Shown here piece after piece: positions 1 to 8,194 of a DNA stretch of 20,845 nucleotides. A program made the translations under genes and the position numbers. The stretch comes from Diplocarpon mali (lineage: Eukaryota; Ascomycota; Leotiomycetes; Helotiales; Drepanopezizaceae): the NCBI GenBank assembly GCA_024741835.1, contig JAENRP010000530.1, positions 1-20,845 on the forward strand, read 5' to 3'. The notes below the pieces were generated by a model. It searched no databases, was not told the DNA's origin, and saw only the letters and a program-made list of their open reading frames with translations. Numbering within the stretch: the stretch's first letter is position 1; each line of letters opens with the position of its first letter.

Positions 1-104
1 GTAATTACGGTTATATACTTCTCCTATTCTTATCTTTAAAAAGTAGGTCAAGGCTTGGCTATATAGCCTTAAGATTCGCATTAGTACTTAGAATTAAAGA
101 GTTT
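1..104. repeat. 104-bp dispersed repeat, copy A (RIP-mutated)
   Basis: It is almost identical to 586-689 at an offset of 585 bases, with only a few A/G and C/T differences. A recognisable core reads AAGTAGGTCAAGGCTTGGCT. The copy may begin before the window. It is AT-rich like its surroundings. Confidence 0.85.
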
Positions 105-424
105 CTTATATAAAATACTATAACGACACAGCACCGCTGAAGTGCGAGATCAAGTATAAAAGCAAGAAGGAGGTGTAAAAGGCGTATTCTATAGGTCTAA
201 TACAAAAGAAACGAAGAAGTTAAAGAACCCTCTTTAAAAGAGAGCCCTTCCTCTTTAAGTGTATTAGCAAGAAGCTCTTTAGTCTATTTACGTAATATTA
301 TATAAGAATACCCTTTTATACCTTTAGGGTTGATTTGAGGTAACCTTGCCGCGATCGAGATTGCGGAACCTTAAGGCGCCGTGCTCTAAGATAATTACAA
401 ACAACCTTAGGGTGCTATTATTAC

Positions 425-449
425 AAATACGCTTTTATCAACTGCCGTT
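425..449. repeat. short repeat 2, first copy
   Basis: The core ACGCTTTTATCAACTGCCGT recurs at 697-721 with one transition. In the second location it follows copy B of the 104-bp repeat directly. Here it is separated from copy A by about 320 bp, which implies an insertion or deletion between two otherwise related segments. Confidence 0.6.
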
Positions 450-585
450 TAGTAAAGTGTAGTAGGTGATATACTATATTTTATTAAAGACTTGATTTAT
501 ATTAAATAAGTATTAATTAAGGGTTTGATTAGAGTTTGCATAGGTTAATTATACTTTTAAATAGACTTTGCTTATTATAGATAAG

Positions 586-689
586 GTAGTTGCGGTTATA
601 TACTTCTCCTATTCTTATCTTTAAAAAGTAGGTCAAGGCTTGGCTATATAGCCTCAAGATTCGCATTAGTGCTTAGAATTGGAGAGTTT
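586..689. repeat. 104-bp dispersed repeat, copy B (RIP-mutated)
   Basis: Direct repeat of 1-104, differing mainly by transitions such as GTAGTTGCGG against GTAATTACGG. Short repeat 2 follows it at 697-721. It is less mutated than copy A at several G positions and is still AT-rich. Confidence 0.85.
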
Positions 690-696
690 ATTCTTC

Positions 697-721
697 AAGT
701 ACGCTTTTATCAACTACCGTT
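697..721. repeat. short repeat 2, second copy
   Basis: Matches 425-449 (core ACGCTTTTATCAACTACCGT). It lies immediately downstream of copy B of the 104-bp repeat. Confidence 0.6.
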
Positions 722-843
722 CGCAAAAGAGCGATAAGAGATATGCTTTGCCGGTGCCTACTAGACTAGTATTCTTCCAAGACTTCAAGTCTGTAGTCCA
801 ATCAACCCTTAATAGAGTCTTCATCTAGCTGATCGCAAGAAAC

Positions 844-950
844 GTAGCTACGCTTCACACTCCCCCTACTCTCATCCTTGAGAGAGTAGGTCAAGGCCTT
901 GGCTGCTGAGCTTCCAAGATTCGCACGGGTGCTGGGAGCTGGGGAGGGCT
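844..950. repeat. 104-bp dispersed repeat, copy C (GC-rich, little mutated)
   Basis: This is homologous to copies A and B along its length but GC-rich: AGAGTAGGTCAAGGCCTTGG stands where A and B have AAAGTAGGTCAAGGCTTGGC. Differences from A/B are mostly C/T and G/A, with one or two single-base indels. On the minus strand the copy stays open as part of a short frame (about 45 codons, ending in TGA near 802). The corresponding frame in copies A and B is broken by TAG and TAA. It may therefore be the tail of a once-coding sequence, but I recognise no protein. It marks the edge of the GC-rich region. Confidence 0.7.
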
Positions 951-2353
951 CTTGAAAGGTGGTTTCTCCCCTGGCAAGCCATGACTCCGTCCTGGGTGGG
1001 AGGGGAGTGGGCAGCAGCTGTCTGGCCCCCCCTATCTGGTCTCCCGGATCGTTGATCCGTGCTCTGGCCACGCCGCGGTGCAGGCTGCCCCCTCCCGTCA
1101 ATGCAACTGGTGAGTCGGACCGTCACATTCACGCCGTCGAGGGCCTCCGCGCAGAAGTTGCGTGCTTCTTGAAGGGGGGGGGGGTACCAAGTGTGGTCGA
1201 CTGCCCCCCCTGACATGGTGCGTTGCTCGCGGACCACGACCTCACTTGAGAGCCGGGGGAGATGCCCGTCTCCACCTCCCCCCTTCTCGTGCAGACGGCG
1301 CTGCAGTCGTCCGGCCACTCAGCCCGTCGGGATTGTCCCGAGTCCCTGGAGCCTCCAAGGGTCGCGACGCATCGCGCAACGCGTATTCCTCTCCCCCGGG
1401 CCGTGGAGTGCTGGCCAGTAGGTGTCGGGACCCCCGTCGGCGAGATGCCCGGCCGGCGTCGAGGCTGGGCCGCGCACGGTGTCCGCGGCCCCGTCGCCGC
1501 CCCGGGCCACGATCGTGCGTCGGGGGGGGCGCATAGATCACGTCGTGGCACTCTTCTCCGATAGATTGAGGGCGTGGAGGTGGACCGAGACTCGAGCCCT
1601 CGTCGAGCAGCACCGCGTTCCCGGGGGGAAGGGGGGGATGTGTGCGCGTGAGGGGCCAGGCCGGGGGAGAAATCCCCCCCGTCGACGGCCCGCGGCGCCG
1701 ACGAGCATGGCGGCATCGACACGTTGAAGCTGGTCCGGTCGCGCATCGGAGGCTCGAAATCCAGACTTCACAGCTCGCCGGCCCCAACTCGCGATGCACC
1801 GCTCGCAACTCCACGCAGGTGGCCGTCGATGGGCCGGGCAGCTTGGCGGCGACGCGTGGCGGTGGTTTCATCCCGACCGACCTGTCCAGGACGACTGACG
1901 TCTGACGCCGACCAATCGCACCGAGCGGGAGTGCTGAGGCGCCCCCGATGCTGCGGTTGGGGATAAAGTGCCCAGGCGGGAGAATTACGAATTCCGACTG
2001 CCAACGCGGGCAACAGGGTCGGGAAACTCGTATCGTGAACCGTGCGCCCGTTCGTCCCGTGTCCGGTCTGCAGGCTCGGCTCTCCTCTCCTCTCCTCTCC
2101 ACGCTTCTCCTCCGCGCCGCGTCTCACGTCGCCGCCACGCATCCCCCCCTCTCGACGCATCCCCTCGCCTCTCCGCAGGCCGTCCGTCGTGGACGGGGAG
2201 GGCTTGACACAATGCTGCGTGTTGTGGACGCCGTCCAGATGTCGGTGGGCCGGGGCCCGCCGATGCCACGGGCAAGCTGATGTGCTTCCGACGTGTCCAA
2301 TCTTACGCGACCACATGCGGCTCTGGCTCAAGACGGCGAGAGGGCGTCCTGGG
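951..2353. other. GC-rich intergenic region, no supportable gene
   Basis: About 1.4 kb of very GC-rich DNA. Long open frames exist on both strands, but they overlap one another. Their translations are Arg/Pro/Ser/Gly-rich without domains, as expected from GC-rich non-coding sequence. It carries many homopolymer runs, including 11 consecutive G at 1174-1184 and runs of 7-8 G or C near 1206, 1517 and 1633. The 3' end presumably holds the promoter of the gene at 2484. I see no RNA gene. Confidence 0.55.
2079..2101. repeat. (TCTCC)n microsatellite
   Basis: Four to five units of the pyrimidine pentamer TCTCC upstream of the secreted-protein gene at 2484. It is probably simple-sequence expansion in an intergenic region. 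Confidence 0.7.
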
Positions 2354-2360
2354 TATAAGA
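2354..2360 (+). promoter_or_regulatory. TATA-like box for the gene at 2484
   Basis: TATAAGA lies 130 bp upstream of the ATG. It is followed by a pyrimidine-rich leader (CTCTT repeats at about 2435-2457) that runs almost to the start codon. A TATA box followed by a CT-rich 5' UTR is a common arrangement in highly expressed fungal genes, and the same layout recurs at 5092-5144. Confidence 0.5.
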
Positions 2361-2483
2361 AGGGGGCCTCCGATCCGGCTCTGCCACACTCAAGCATCTT
2401 CTCCCGCCTCCTACCTTCGTTGCAGCTCTCTCCGCTCTCTTCTCTTCTCTTCTCTTCACACGGCAGCGCCATCATCCTTCACC

Positions 2484-3281
2484 ATGAAGTTCACCTCCTC
2501 CCTCCTCCTTGCTGCGCTGGCCAGCAGCGCCTCCGCACAGCTCTTCGGTGCTCCTGCTGGTCAGCCACCGTCCCGTACTGAGAGCCTGTCCTCCCCTCGC
2601 GGGAGTGGTGGATTCGGGCGCCCAGCACGTCCCAACAAGAGCGGCGGACCTCCTCGCCCCACGGGGAGCGCTCCGTTCCCTCTGGAGACGGGCACCTTCG
2701 GTGCGCAAGAGTACCGACAGGGCAGCGCCCGTCCGTCGGGCAAGGACGCCGTGGACGCGCCATACCCGGAATTCCCGAGCCACGACGCCTCCGGCCTCGT
2801 CTTTCCCACCGCAGCTGGCCGCAAGCACGCGCACCACTCCGGAGCAGGATACCCTCGTGAGACGGGCGGCTTTGGCGCTCGCAAAGCCTTTGGCACTGGC
2901 CTTGGCCGTCCTGAACCAACCGGCGGCTTCGCTGCCCCTGGACACCATTCTCGAAAAGGGGGCTTTGCCCGGCCCTCGGGGACTCGATCTCGCCCCAGCT
3001 TCACAGGCTCTGACTTCGCCCTTCCCACCTACGAGCCCAAGACTGGCTCTCCCAGTCCCATCGAGGCGCGAGCATTGGGTGACGGAGACAAGCCAACACG
3101 CCCATCCGGAGGGGCCCGACCGAGCGGAGCCGGCGGCCCCCCTTCGAGAGAGAAGCCGCATGGCTTCCGCCCATCCGGAGTCGCCTACGCCTCTGCCAAC
3201 ACCTACCACGGAGGTGCTGCGCCGTCTGCCGGCTTCCCGACCACCTTCAAGACTCGCGCCCGCCCAGCTGCCACGCCCTAG
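2484..3281 (+). CDS. secreted Gly/Pro/Ser-rich low-complexity protein
   Basis: A single-exon frame of 265 aa. I chose the ATG at 2484 (context CACCATGA) over the longer frame starting at 2280 because it opens directly on a clear signal peptide, MKFTSSLLLAALASSASA, with likely cleavage before QLFGAP. It also sits behind a TATA box and CT-rich leader. The mature protein has no cysteine, no membrane segment and no recognised domain. It is dominated by Gly, Pro, Ser, Arg and Thr, and repeatedly uses short aromatic motifs of the type GGFGRP, TGTFGA, GGFGAR, TGGFAAP and GGFARP. These are spaced through an otherwise disordered chain, alternating with RPSG motifs. Such proteins are often cell-wall-associated or secreted and poorly conserved. 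An effector, adhesive or wall role is only inference. TAG stop at 3279-3281. Confidence 0.75.
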   Translation: MKFTSSLLLAALASSASAQLFGAPAGQPPSRTESLSSPRGSGGFGRPARPNKSGGPPRPTGSAPFPLETGTFGAQEYRQGSARPSGKDAVDAPYPEFPSHDASGLVFPTAAGRKHAHHSGAGYPRETGGFGARKAFGTGLGRPEPTGGFAAPGHHSRKGGFARPSGTRSRPSFTGSDFALPTYEPKTGSPSPIEARALGDGDKPTRPSGGARPSGAGGPPSREKPHGFRPSGVAYASANTYHGGAAPSAGFPTTFKTRARPAATP

Positions 3282-4465
3282 ACGCACCTGGATCATCAGC
3301 CTGGACACTTTGAGAGGTTGGGTGTGAAGATGGGGGGTATCACTCCGGCAGCGTTCACTGTGCATGTACTATTCAATTCTCGTGGGCCGATTTCGGGGTA
3401 AGAAAAAGGCAGAAACAGGACTTTCTCGCCGATGGACTGAGGGCAGACTCCCCCCGTATTTAGATGTTGATGGGCCAATTGACCTTTTTTTCCAATACCG
3501 AAAGATTCTTCTGCCTGCCATCGTGAGACCCGTCTTCCTCTGCCCTCTCCCGGGTCGTTTCCCAGCTTCACAAGATGGGAAAGCTGTAAAGGGGCCTCCG
3601 AGAGAGAGCCGAGTGGTCACATGTCACCGCCCTTCTCCCGACTCGGGAAACACGATTGTCCCAAGGGGCCGCAGACGCTGGCTAGAAGTCATGCCTGTCG
3701 TGTCTTTCCTCCCCACGTCGGGCAAACACAGCTACTATCCTCGAAGGCGTGCTCAAGACGCGTCTCACGTCCACCGCGGCCAGGGAAGAGGGCCAGAGGC
3801 AGAGGCACGGGGAGAAGGGGGGTGCGAGGGACAGATGCGAGGGACAGGTGCCGTGCTTGCGCGTCGCTCGCGGCTCTCTCTGGGATCGGGATCCGGGGGG
3901 TGGTCGAGACGGCGGGGTCTGGAGGAGGCTACCGCGCCAGCCGGGCGCCGCCTCTTGCTTCCCTCGAGCGAACCCCCCCCCCCCCTTCATGGCTGGCGTC
4001 GCCGGTAGGACAGACAGGCTCATGTAGATGCGTAGAGGGGCGCCAGGCCGGCGACGTTCATGCGTTCGGCTTGGCCGTGCCGAGGCTCGCCGGTCCGTGG
4101 CGACGACGTCCGCCATCCGATCATTCGTCCCGTCGCGCCCGATCCCATCCGCCCAGATGCGCTGACTCGAGCGCCGGCCTCTCCGAACCGGCTCGCGCAG
4201 CCCCGTCGCAGGTACAGCTCAGCGCAGCCATTCCGGCCGGGCGGCCCTGGACATCGCTCGCCCCCCGCCACCGCCATCCATCTATCGCTCGACAACCCGA
4301 CCCGGCGAGACCGCGCGGCGGCGTCATCTAGGCGAGCGATGTCTCCGGTAGAGAATGGCGGAGAGGGGGGGGGGGAATCGGACCGTCGCCCTCAACCTGA
4401 CGCTCCGCCCGCCGGGGTCTCCGCGGGTTGCGGCTCCGTCCGAGTCGGGGGGTTTCGAGATAAGC

Positions 4466-4483
4466 GAGAGAGAGAGAGAGAGA
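4466..4483. repeat. (GA)9 microsatellite
   Basis: An uninterrupted GA dinucleotide run in intergenic GC-rich DNA. Confidence 0.85.
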
Positions 4484-4622
4484 TCGTCCCGGCTGGGGGG
4501 GAGGGGGCCACAACACCGTCGCGGACCTCTGGTGCTCGCCGCTGCTCGGCCCCGTCCACGATCTCTCGCCGCGGCGAATGTTGCGTTTCGAGGCTCGCTC
4601 GTCGTGGAGTACGAGTTGTGTG

Positions 4623-4678
4623 CAGGTTGACGGGCAGGTTGACGGGCAGGTCGACGGGTAGGTCGACGGGCAGGTCGA
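4623..4678. repeat. 12-bp minisatellite, about 4.7 copies
   Basis: Tandem units CAGGTTGACGGG at 4623 and 4635, CAGGTCGACGGG at 4647, TAGGTCGACGGG at 4659, and a partial unit at 4671. Units differ only by C/T changes. The 12-bp period would keep frame, but no convincing coding sequence contains it. Confidence 0.85.
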
Positions 4679-5091
4679 ATTCCGACTCGAAGGGTGATGC
4701 CGACGCAGACTCGAGTGACCGCGTCCGGCCGTCTGCAGTCGGGACGCCATGTCGTGGCTTCGGCAGACCTGCGTACTCCTTGACCCGAGTCAAAAGTCTC
4801 TCGCCCGGACGGCGACATCAGATCGCGATAGCACGTCACGGCCGAGATATCTCCCAAGGCCATGCGGGAGTGCTCGCTCGAGACCACACGGTCCCAGAAG
4901 TCGTGCTAGCCCTCTCGCCTCTGTTGACGCGGAGCATCTATTCACGGCAAGGCCAGGTTCTCGCTTGTTGTTTTTTCCCTTAGGCGAAACCCCCTAGTGG
5001 GCGCTGGGCGGGCGCGAGCCTCAAACTGCAATTTATATGCAGACTCGTCGAGCTCGCGCTGGGTATACAGCTCGGGGGCCTTGACTTGACG

Positions 5092-5111
5092 TATATATAG
5101 ACGGGTTGGGC

Positions 5112-5144
<33 letters not shown>
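5092..5144 (+). promoter_or_regulatory. TATA box plus (CT)n leader for the gene at 5277
   Basis: TATATATA at 5092-5099 is followed 14 bp later by an uninterrupted CT repeat (5114-5144, about 15 units) and then a pyrimidine-rich leader to the ATG at 5277. The spacing suggests transcription starts in or near the CT tract. The arrangement parallels the gene at 2484. Confidence 0.6.
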
Positions 5145-5147
<3 letters not shown>

Positions 5148-5276
5148 CCAGTCTTCCAAACCAGTCTCTCAAGCCTTCTACCCGTTCATCTTCTCACTCC
5201 CCGCCTGTTCTCCCACTCTCTCTGAACACCAAGAGCACCGCTGCACCAAACTCGGTCTACCAACCTCCAGATCGCC

Positions 5277-6275
5277 ATGCAGTTTCCACTCGCCCTCGTC
5301 ACGGTCAGTCTGCTCACCCTGACCTCGGCGCAGAGAGACTCCCGCATTACACACACCGCATCCGCCTCCTCGTCTGCGGCCACTTCCACTGCAGCCTCGC
5401 CCCAGCTCACACCACTCCCCGCGAACGTCAAGCCAAGCAGTAAGTGCAGATCCTCTCCCCGTCCACCGCCAAGATTGGAGATCTCGACTCTGGGGCCACG
5501 TCTTCCGAGCCGAAAGATCTCGGGGGGAGCAATCCCAGACCGGACACCCTCACAGAGAACAGGGCTGACGTGCATCCAAGTCTCTGTCCCACCCAAGAAC
5601 TCGGTCTTGCCCCGAGCGCCAGAGCTACATAATGCTCTTCTCGACGTCATCCTACCACGCGACCCGAGGAATGGAGCGAGTTCCGTCAGCGTGCAGGTGA
5701 GGGCCGCAGAGACAGGGAGCCCATCGGATCCTGCAGACAAGCCGTCTTTGACAGAGGGCGAAGGCGAGGACGGCCCGAAGGGCAACGGGACGGAGAGCAA
5801 ATGCGAGGCCGGGAAGCCCAAGGAGAAATCACCCAAGACGAAAGAAGCCACCAAGCCGTCCGGACTGCGCTCGCTCGCCCCGACCGGCCTGCCCTCTCTC
5901 GACAAAGGTGTCGGTGGCTCCAAAGGCAACGGCACGAGCTGCGGGTCTGGAAAGAAAGGGGGGAAGGGGGCGGAGAAGGAGGGGAAGGAGAAGGAGGGGA
6001 AGGAGAAGGAGGGGAAGGAGAAGGAGGGGAAGGAGAAGGAGGGGAAGGAGGGGAAGGAGAAGGCCGAGAAGACAAAGGCGCCCAAGACGACGAGCCCGGC
6101 CGACACTCCCGCGAGCCCCTCGGCCGCGAAGGAGATCCCCAAAGACCTGCCGACGATTGCCTTCCCCACGGGCGGGAGCAAGCTGCCCCTGGTGCCGACC
6201 CCCAAGCCGAGCGGGCCCAGCACGGCGCAGCCTCTGAGCGTGCCGACGACCATGGCGAAGAGCGTGCGGATGTGA
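5277..6275 (+). CDS. secreted Lys/Glu/Ser-rich protein with EKEGK repeats
   Basis: The ATG at 5277 opens on a signal peptide, MQFPLALVTVSLLTLTSA, with likely cleavage before QRDS. A Ser/Thr/Ala-rich stretch follows. A probable intron runs from 5440 (GTAAGT) to about 5580, with CTGAC at 5565-5569 as branch site. It is 141 nt with no stop, so frame is kept whether or not it is spliced: 285 aa spliced, 332 aa unspliced. The acceptor is uncertain: AAG at 5578-5580, or CAG at 5560-5562, which also keeps frame. After the intron comes a more ordered segment (around VPPKNSVLP to PRDPRNG). A charged Lys/Glu/Gly region follows, with five perfect EKEGK pentapeptides (5973-6047), then a Pro/Ser/Thr-rich tail ending at TGA 6273-6275. 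Two cysteines remain in the spliced charged half. I recognise no family. Secretion is supported by the signal peptide, and a wall or matrix role is inference. Confidence 0.7.
   Translation: MQFPLALVTVSLLTLTSAQRDSRITHTASASSSAATSTAASPQLTPLPANVKPSSKCRSSPRPPPRLEISTLGPRLPSRKISGGAIPDRTPSQRTGLTCIQVSVPPKNSVLPRAPELHNALLDVILPRDPRNGASSVSVQVRAAETGSPSDPADKPSLTEGEGEDGPKGNGTESKCEAGKPKEKSPKTKEATKPSGLRSLAPTGLPSLDKGVGGSKGNGTSCGSGKKGGKGAEKEGKEKEGKEKEGKEKEGKEKEGKEGKEKAEKTKAPKTTSPADTPASPSAAKEIPKDLPTIAFPTGGSKLPLVPTPKPSGPSTAQPLSVPTTMAKSVRM
5973..6062 (+). repeat. 15-bp coding tandem repeat (EKEGK)
   Basis: Five perfect GAGAAGGAGGGGAAG units at 5973-6047 and a shortened unit after them, in frame with the secreted protein at 5277. 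Codon use is identical between units, so the array is recent or kept uniform. It is probably variable in length between strains. Confidence 0.9.
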
Positions 6276-6916
6276 GCATGAGCGGGGCAGGGTGGGGCGT
6301 GGCCTGGTGCTGCGAGGAGTCTATAGACTAGGACAATGAACCCATGTTTGCGTTTCGCTTGGGCATGGCTTGAGGTCCTGTGAGTGCAGGTGCTGACAGG
6401 CGACGGGAATCGAATCTGCTTGGCTGGGACGAGGGAGGGAGCTGGGCCTGCTAGCGTCAGTACGGCCTGAGAACTATGACTTTGCCTGCTCCTGATACCT
6501 GGTGAGAACTTGCAAGGGGGGCGTGTCCAGGAGAAGGCACCAGGAATTGTAGGTAGCACGCAGCTATTTTTACAGCGCGTCAATATATCATCCTGTTGTC
6601 GAGGAAACGTCGAGTCCATCCTGTTCTAGTCTTGAGCTAACAAAGCATCTACTGTGTTTTGGAACAGGCCTGTGTCGAACTCCTGCTGCGCCAAGGTGAT
6701 GTGACGAATGTCACCAGAAAGAACACCACATTTTGCCATATCTCACTCCTAGGCGGGGTGAATTCAGGTTTGCCACCACTAGCGCCGAAACGCTCCTTTG
6801 TTTACTAAACCACTAGCGCCGTTTGCCGACGCCTAGCGAAAGTTAACAGGAGGAAACTTCTCTAAGCTGCGAACCAAAGATTCCTTTACACAAACTGTCT
6901 GTTCTCAACTGGCAAG
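6276..6916. other. intergenic region with a 13-bp direct repeat
   Basis: It holds the 3' region of the gene at 5277 and the 5' region of the gene at 6917. ACCACTAGCGCCG occurs twice, at 6775-6787 and 6809-6821. It is flanked by inversely related CCTAGGCG (about 6748) and CGCCTAGCG (about 6829). The cluster lies about 100-170 bp upstream of the next ATG and could be a regulatory site or a small insertion footprint. I see no gene. Confidence 0.4.
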
Positions 6917-7638
6917 ATGAAGAAGTCGCTAGCTGGTCCAGCTCGCACATCTCATAGCGGCGACCGACCTGGGAGCCCAGCGCCACCCCACGCAGCTCAG
7001 AAGCCCTCTGACAACCCAGCACAACGAACATCTGCTTCGGCGCTTCCAGCCTCGAGGCAGGATCCAGTCGGCGACGAGCTCGAGCAGCCCGGCTCCGACA
7101 GCGAGTCCGAGGGGGGAGCCCTGCTGATGCCTTGGGCCGACGCGGAGACGGCGTACTGTGGTCGGTGCCTCGCCCCGCTCATCCGCTCCATGCTCTACTA
7201 ACCCCCGCGTCCCAGCCTACGACGCGAAGACGAAGCAGCGCGACCGTAGCGGCGAGCCTCCAGCCGTGGCGGCTCCGGCTCCGACGCAGGAACAAGGTAC
7301 GCGCTCCCACCGAGCGAGGCGGCGATACGGCGGTGCTGACCGACTCACTACCTACCAGCCTCCGAAGGATCCGAGCGCCCAGCTGGCGGTGCGGTGTCCA
7401 GCGCAGGACCGGGAATCTCTCCTCCTGGTACCGGGGACTCGATTCCTCTCGTTTCCGTTCTGAGCATCGCTCCTCTGCAGGCGTCCAGAGCAGGTGAGTG
7501 TGCTACTGCTTCCAAGCACAGCCCATAACTCGGCAGCGCTGATGACTTACAGGGAGAGCAGAAGAGACCACGGGAACGAAGGAGCGGGTGGAGGCGTCCG
7601 GTTTGCCGCGTTCGATCTTTCAGGGAGCCTGCCACTGA
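6917..7638 (+). CDS. unrecognised four-exon protein with a CxxC motif
   Basis: Proposed exons are 6917-7160, 7216-7296, 7359-7493 and 7553-7638, giving 181 aa. The ATG has A at -3. Three introns are inferred. The first (about 55 nt) has a perfect TACTAAC branch site at 7195-7201 and a CAG acceptor, but a weak donor (GTCGGT at 7161 or GTGGTC at 7158). The second, 7297-7358, has GTACGC, CTGAC and CAG. The third, 7494-7552, has GTGAGT and CAG. All three are phase 1, and the joined frame is open to TGA 7636-7638. Exon 1 is disordered and Pro/Ser/Asp/Glu-rich and ends in a conserved-looking segment, MPWADAETAYC. If intron 1 is not spliced, the frame continues to CGRCLAPLIRS and stops at 7201 (94 aa), retaining the CxxC pair. 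No domain is recognised and no signal peptide is seen. Exons 2-4 are Gly/Pro/Ser-rich. Function unknown. Confidence 0.45.
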
Positions 7639-8145
7639 TGGAGGGTTTGACAACAGCTGTTGCGTGGGATCTGGAATTCGGGATCCGGCCCTGGGTGAGA
7701 TTTAGTTGCAGAAACCGGTTGCGTAGAGAGGCAGCTTTAGCTGCGCCGTAACCACTCTGCGAATTCCAAAGCCCAGAGCGTCGACGATCAAGCTCCCACC
7801 CAGGACGGTGCTCCTTTCGTGTCTCGAGCCCAGCGTATCTTTCTCCTTCCCGTGCGAGTACAGCTTCCGAGTCGGTCGGGTGAAATTTTTCGTGGCAAGT
7901 TCCTCGCGCCAGCTGCTGCAAGTCCCATCACCATCAGCCCGGAAGGAGGAAGACTTCCAAGTCGACGGACCCGTCTCAGCACGTGCGTGGTGCTTGGGTC
8001 GACACGCTCAAGTGAACGCGTGCGCTGTCTGCATTCTCGTGATTCATCTGCCATCTTGTCAGCGTTCTTTCTTCTCGTTCTATCTTTCGTTCGTTCTTCT
8101 TTTTCTCCTTGGGAAAATATCTGAAGAGTCCGGATACTTCTAACT

Positions 8146-8194
8146 TCTCTCTCTCTCCCTCTCTCCCTCTCTCACACGCACACAAGCACACACC
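8146..8194. repeat. CT/CA compound microsatellite
   Basis: TCTC/CCCTCT units grade into CACACGCACACA-type units. Confidence 0.75.

Larger units (their letters stand above)
1..840. other. AT-rich RIP-like block, left edge
   Basis: This stretch is strongly AT-rich and full of TpA, in sharp contrast to the GC-rich DNA that begins at about 844. It has no long open frame on either strand. It contains two copies of a ~104-bp repeat (1-104, 586-689) and two copies of a second short repeat (425-449, 697-721). A less mutated copy of the first repeat lies at 844-950, so the AT bias is best explained by C-to-T mutation of repeated DNA (RIP) rather than by ancestral composition. The region between the repeats is presumably more of the same decayed element. 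I could not identify a protein in it. Confidence 0.7.
3282..5091. other. GC-rich intergenic region between two secreted-protein genes
   Basis: About 1.8 kb with no frame I can support as a gene. The open frames overlap on both strands and read as Arg/Pro/Ser-rich noise. Visible structure is limited to homopolymer runs (13 C at 3973-3985, 11 G at 4365-4375), a GA microsatellite at 4466-4483 and a 12-bp minisatellite at 4623-4678. The last few hundred bases presumably contain the promoter of the gene at 5277. Confidence 0.55.

Noticed and set aside
1242..2102. 286-codon open frame on the minus strand
   Set aside because: It overlaps several equally long frames on both strands, is Arg/Pro/Ser/Gly-rich without motifs, and runs through homopolymer tracts. 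It looks like stop-poor GC-rich non-coding DNA.
2472..3365. 297-codon minus-strand frame over the first secreted-protein gene
   Set aside because: Shadow of the plus-strand gene, which has a signal peptide, TATA box and Kozak-like context.
4060..4983. 307-codon plus-strand frame containing the 12-bp minisatellite
   Set aside because: No signal peptide, domain or splice evidence. Overlapping frames on the other strand are equally open.
5186..6619. 477-codon minus-strand frame over the EKEGK gene
   Set aside because: Its Phe/Ser/Pro repeat is the antisense of the EKEGK array. The plus strand has the signal peptide, promoter and intron signals.
7414..7435. Possible RNA gene or terminator hairpins in gene space
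   Set aside because: No tRNA-like cloverleaf, A/B box pair or stable terminator-like structure could be read by eye.
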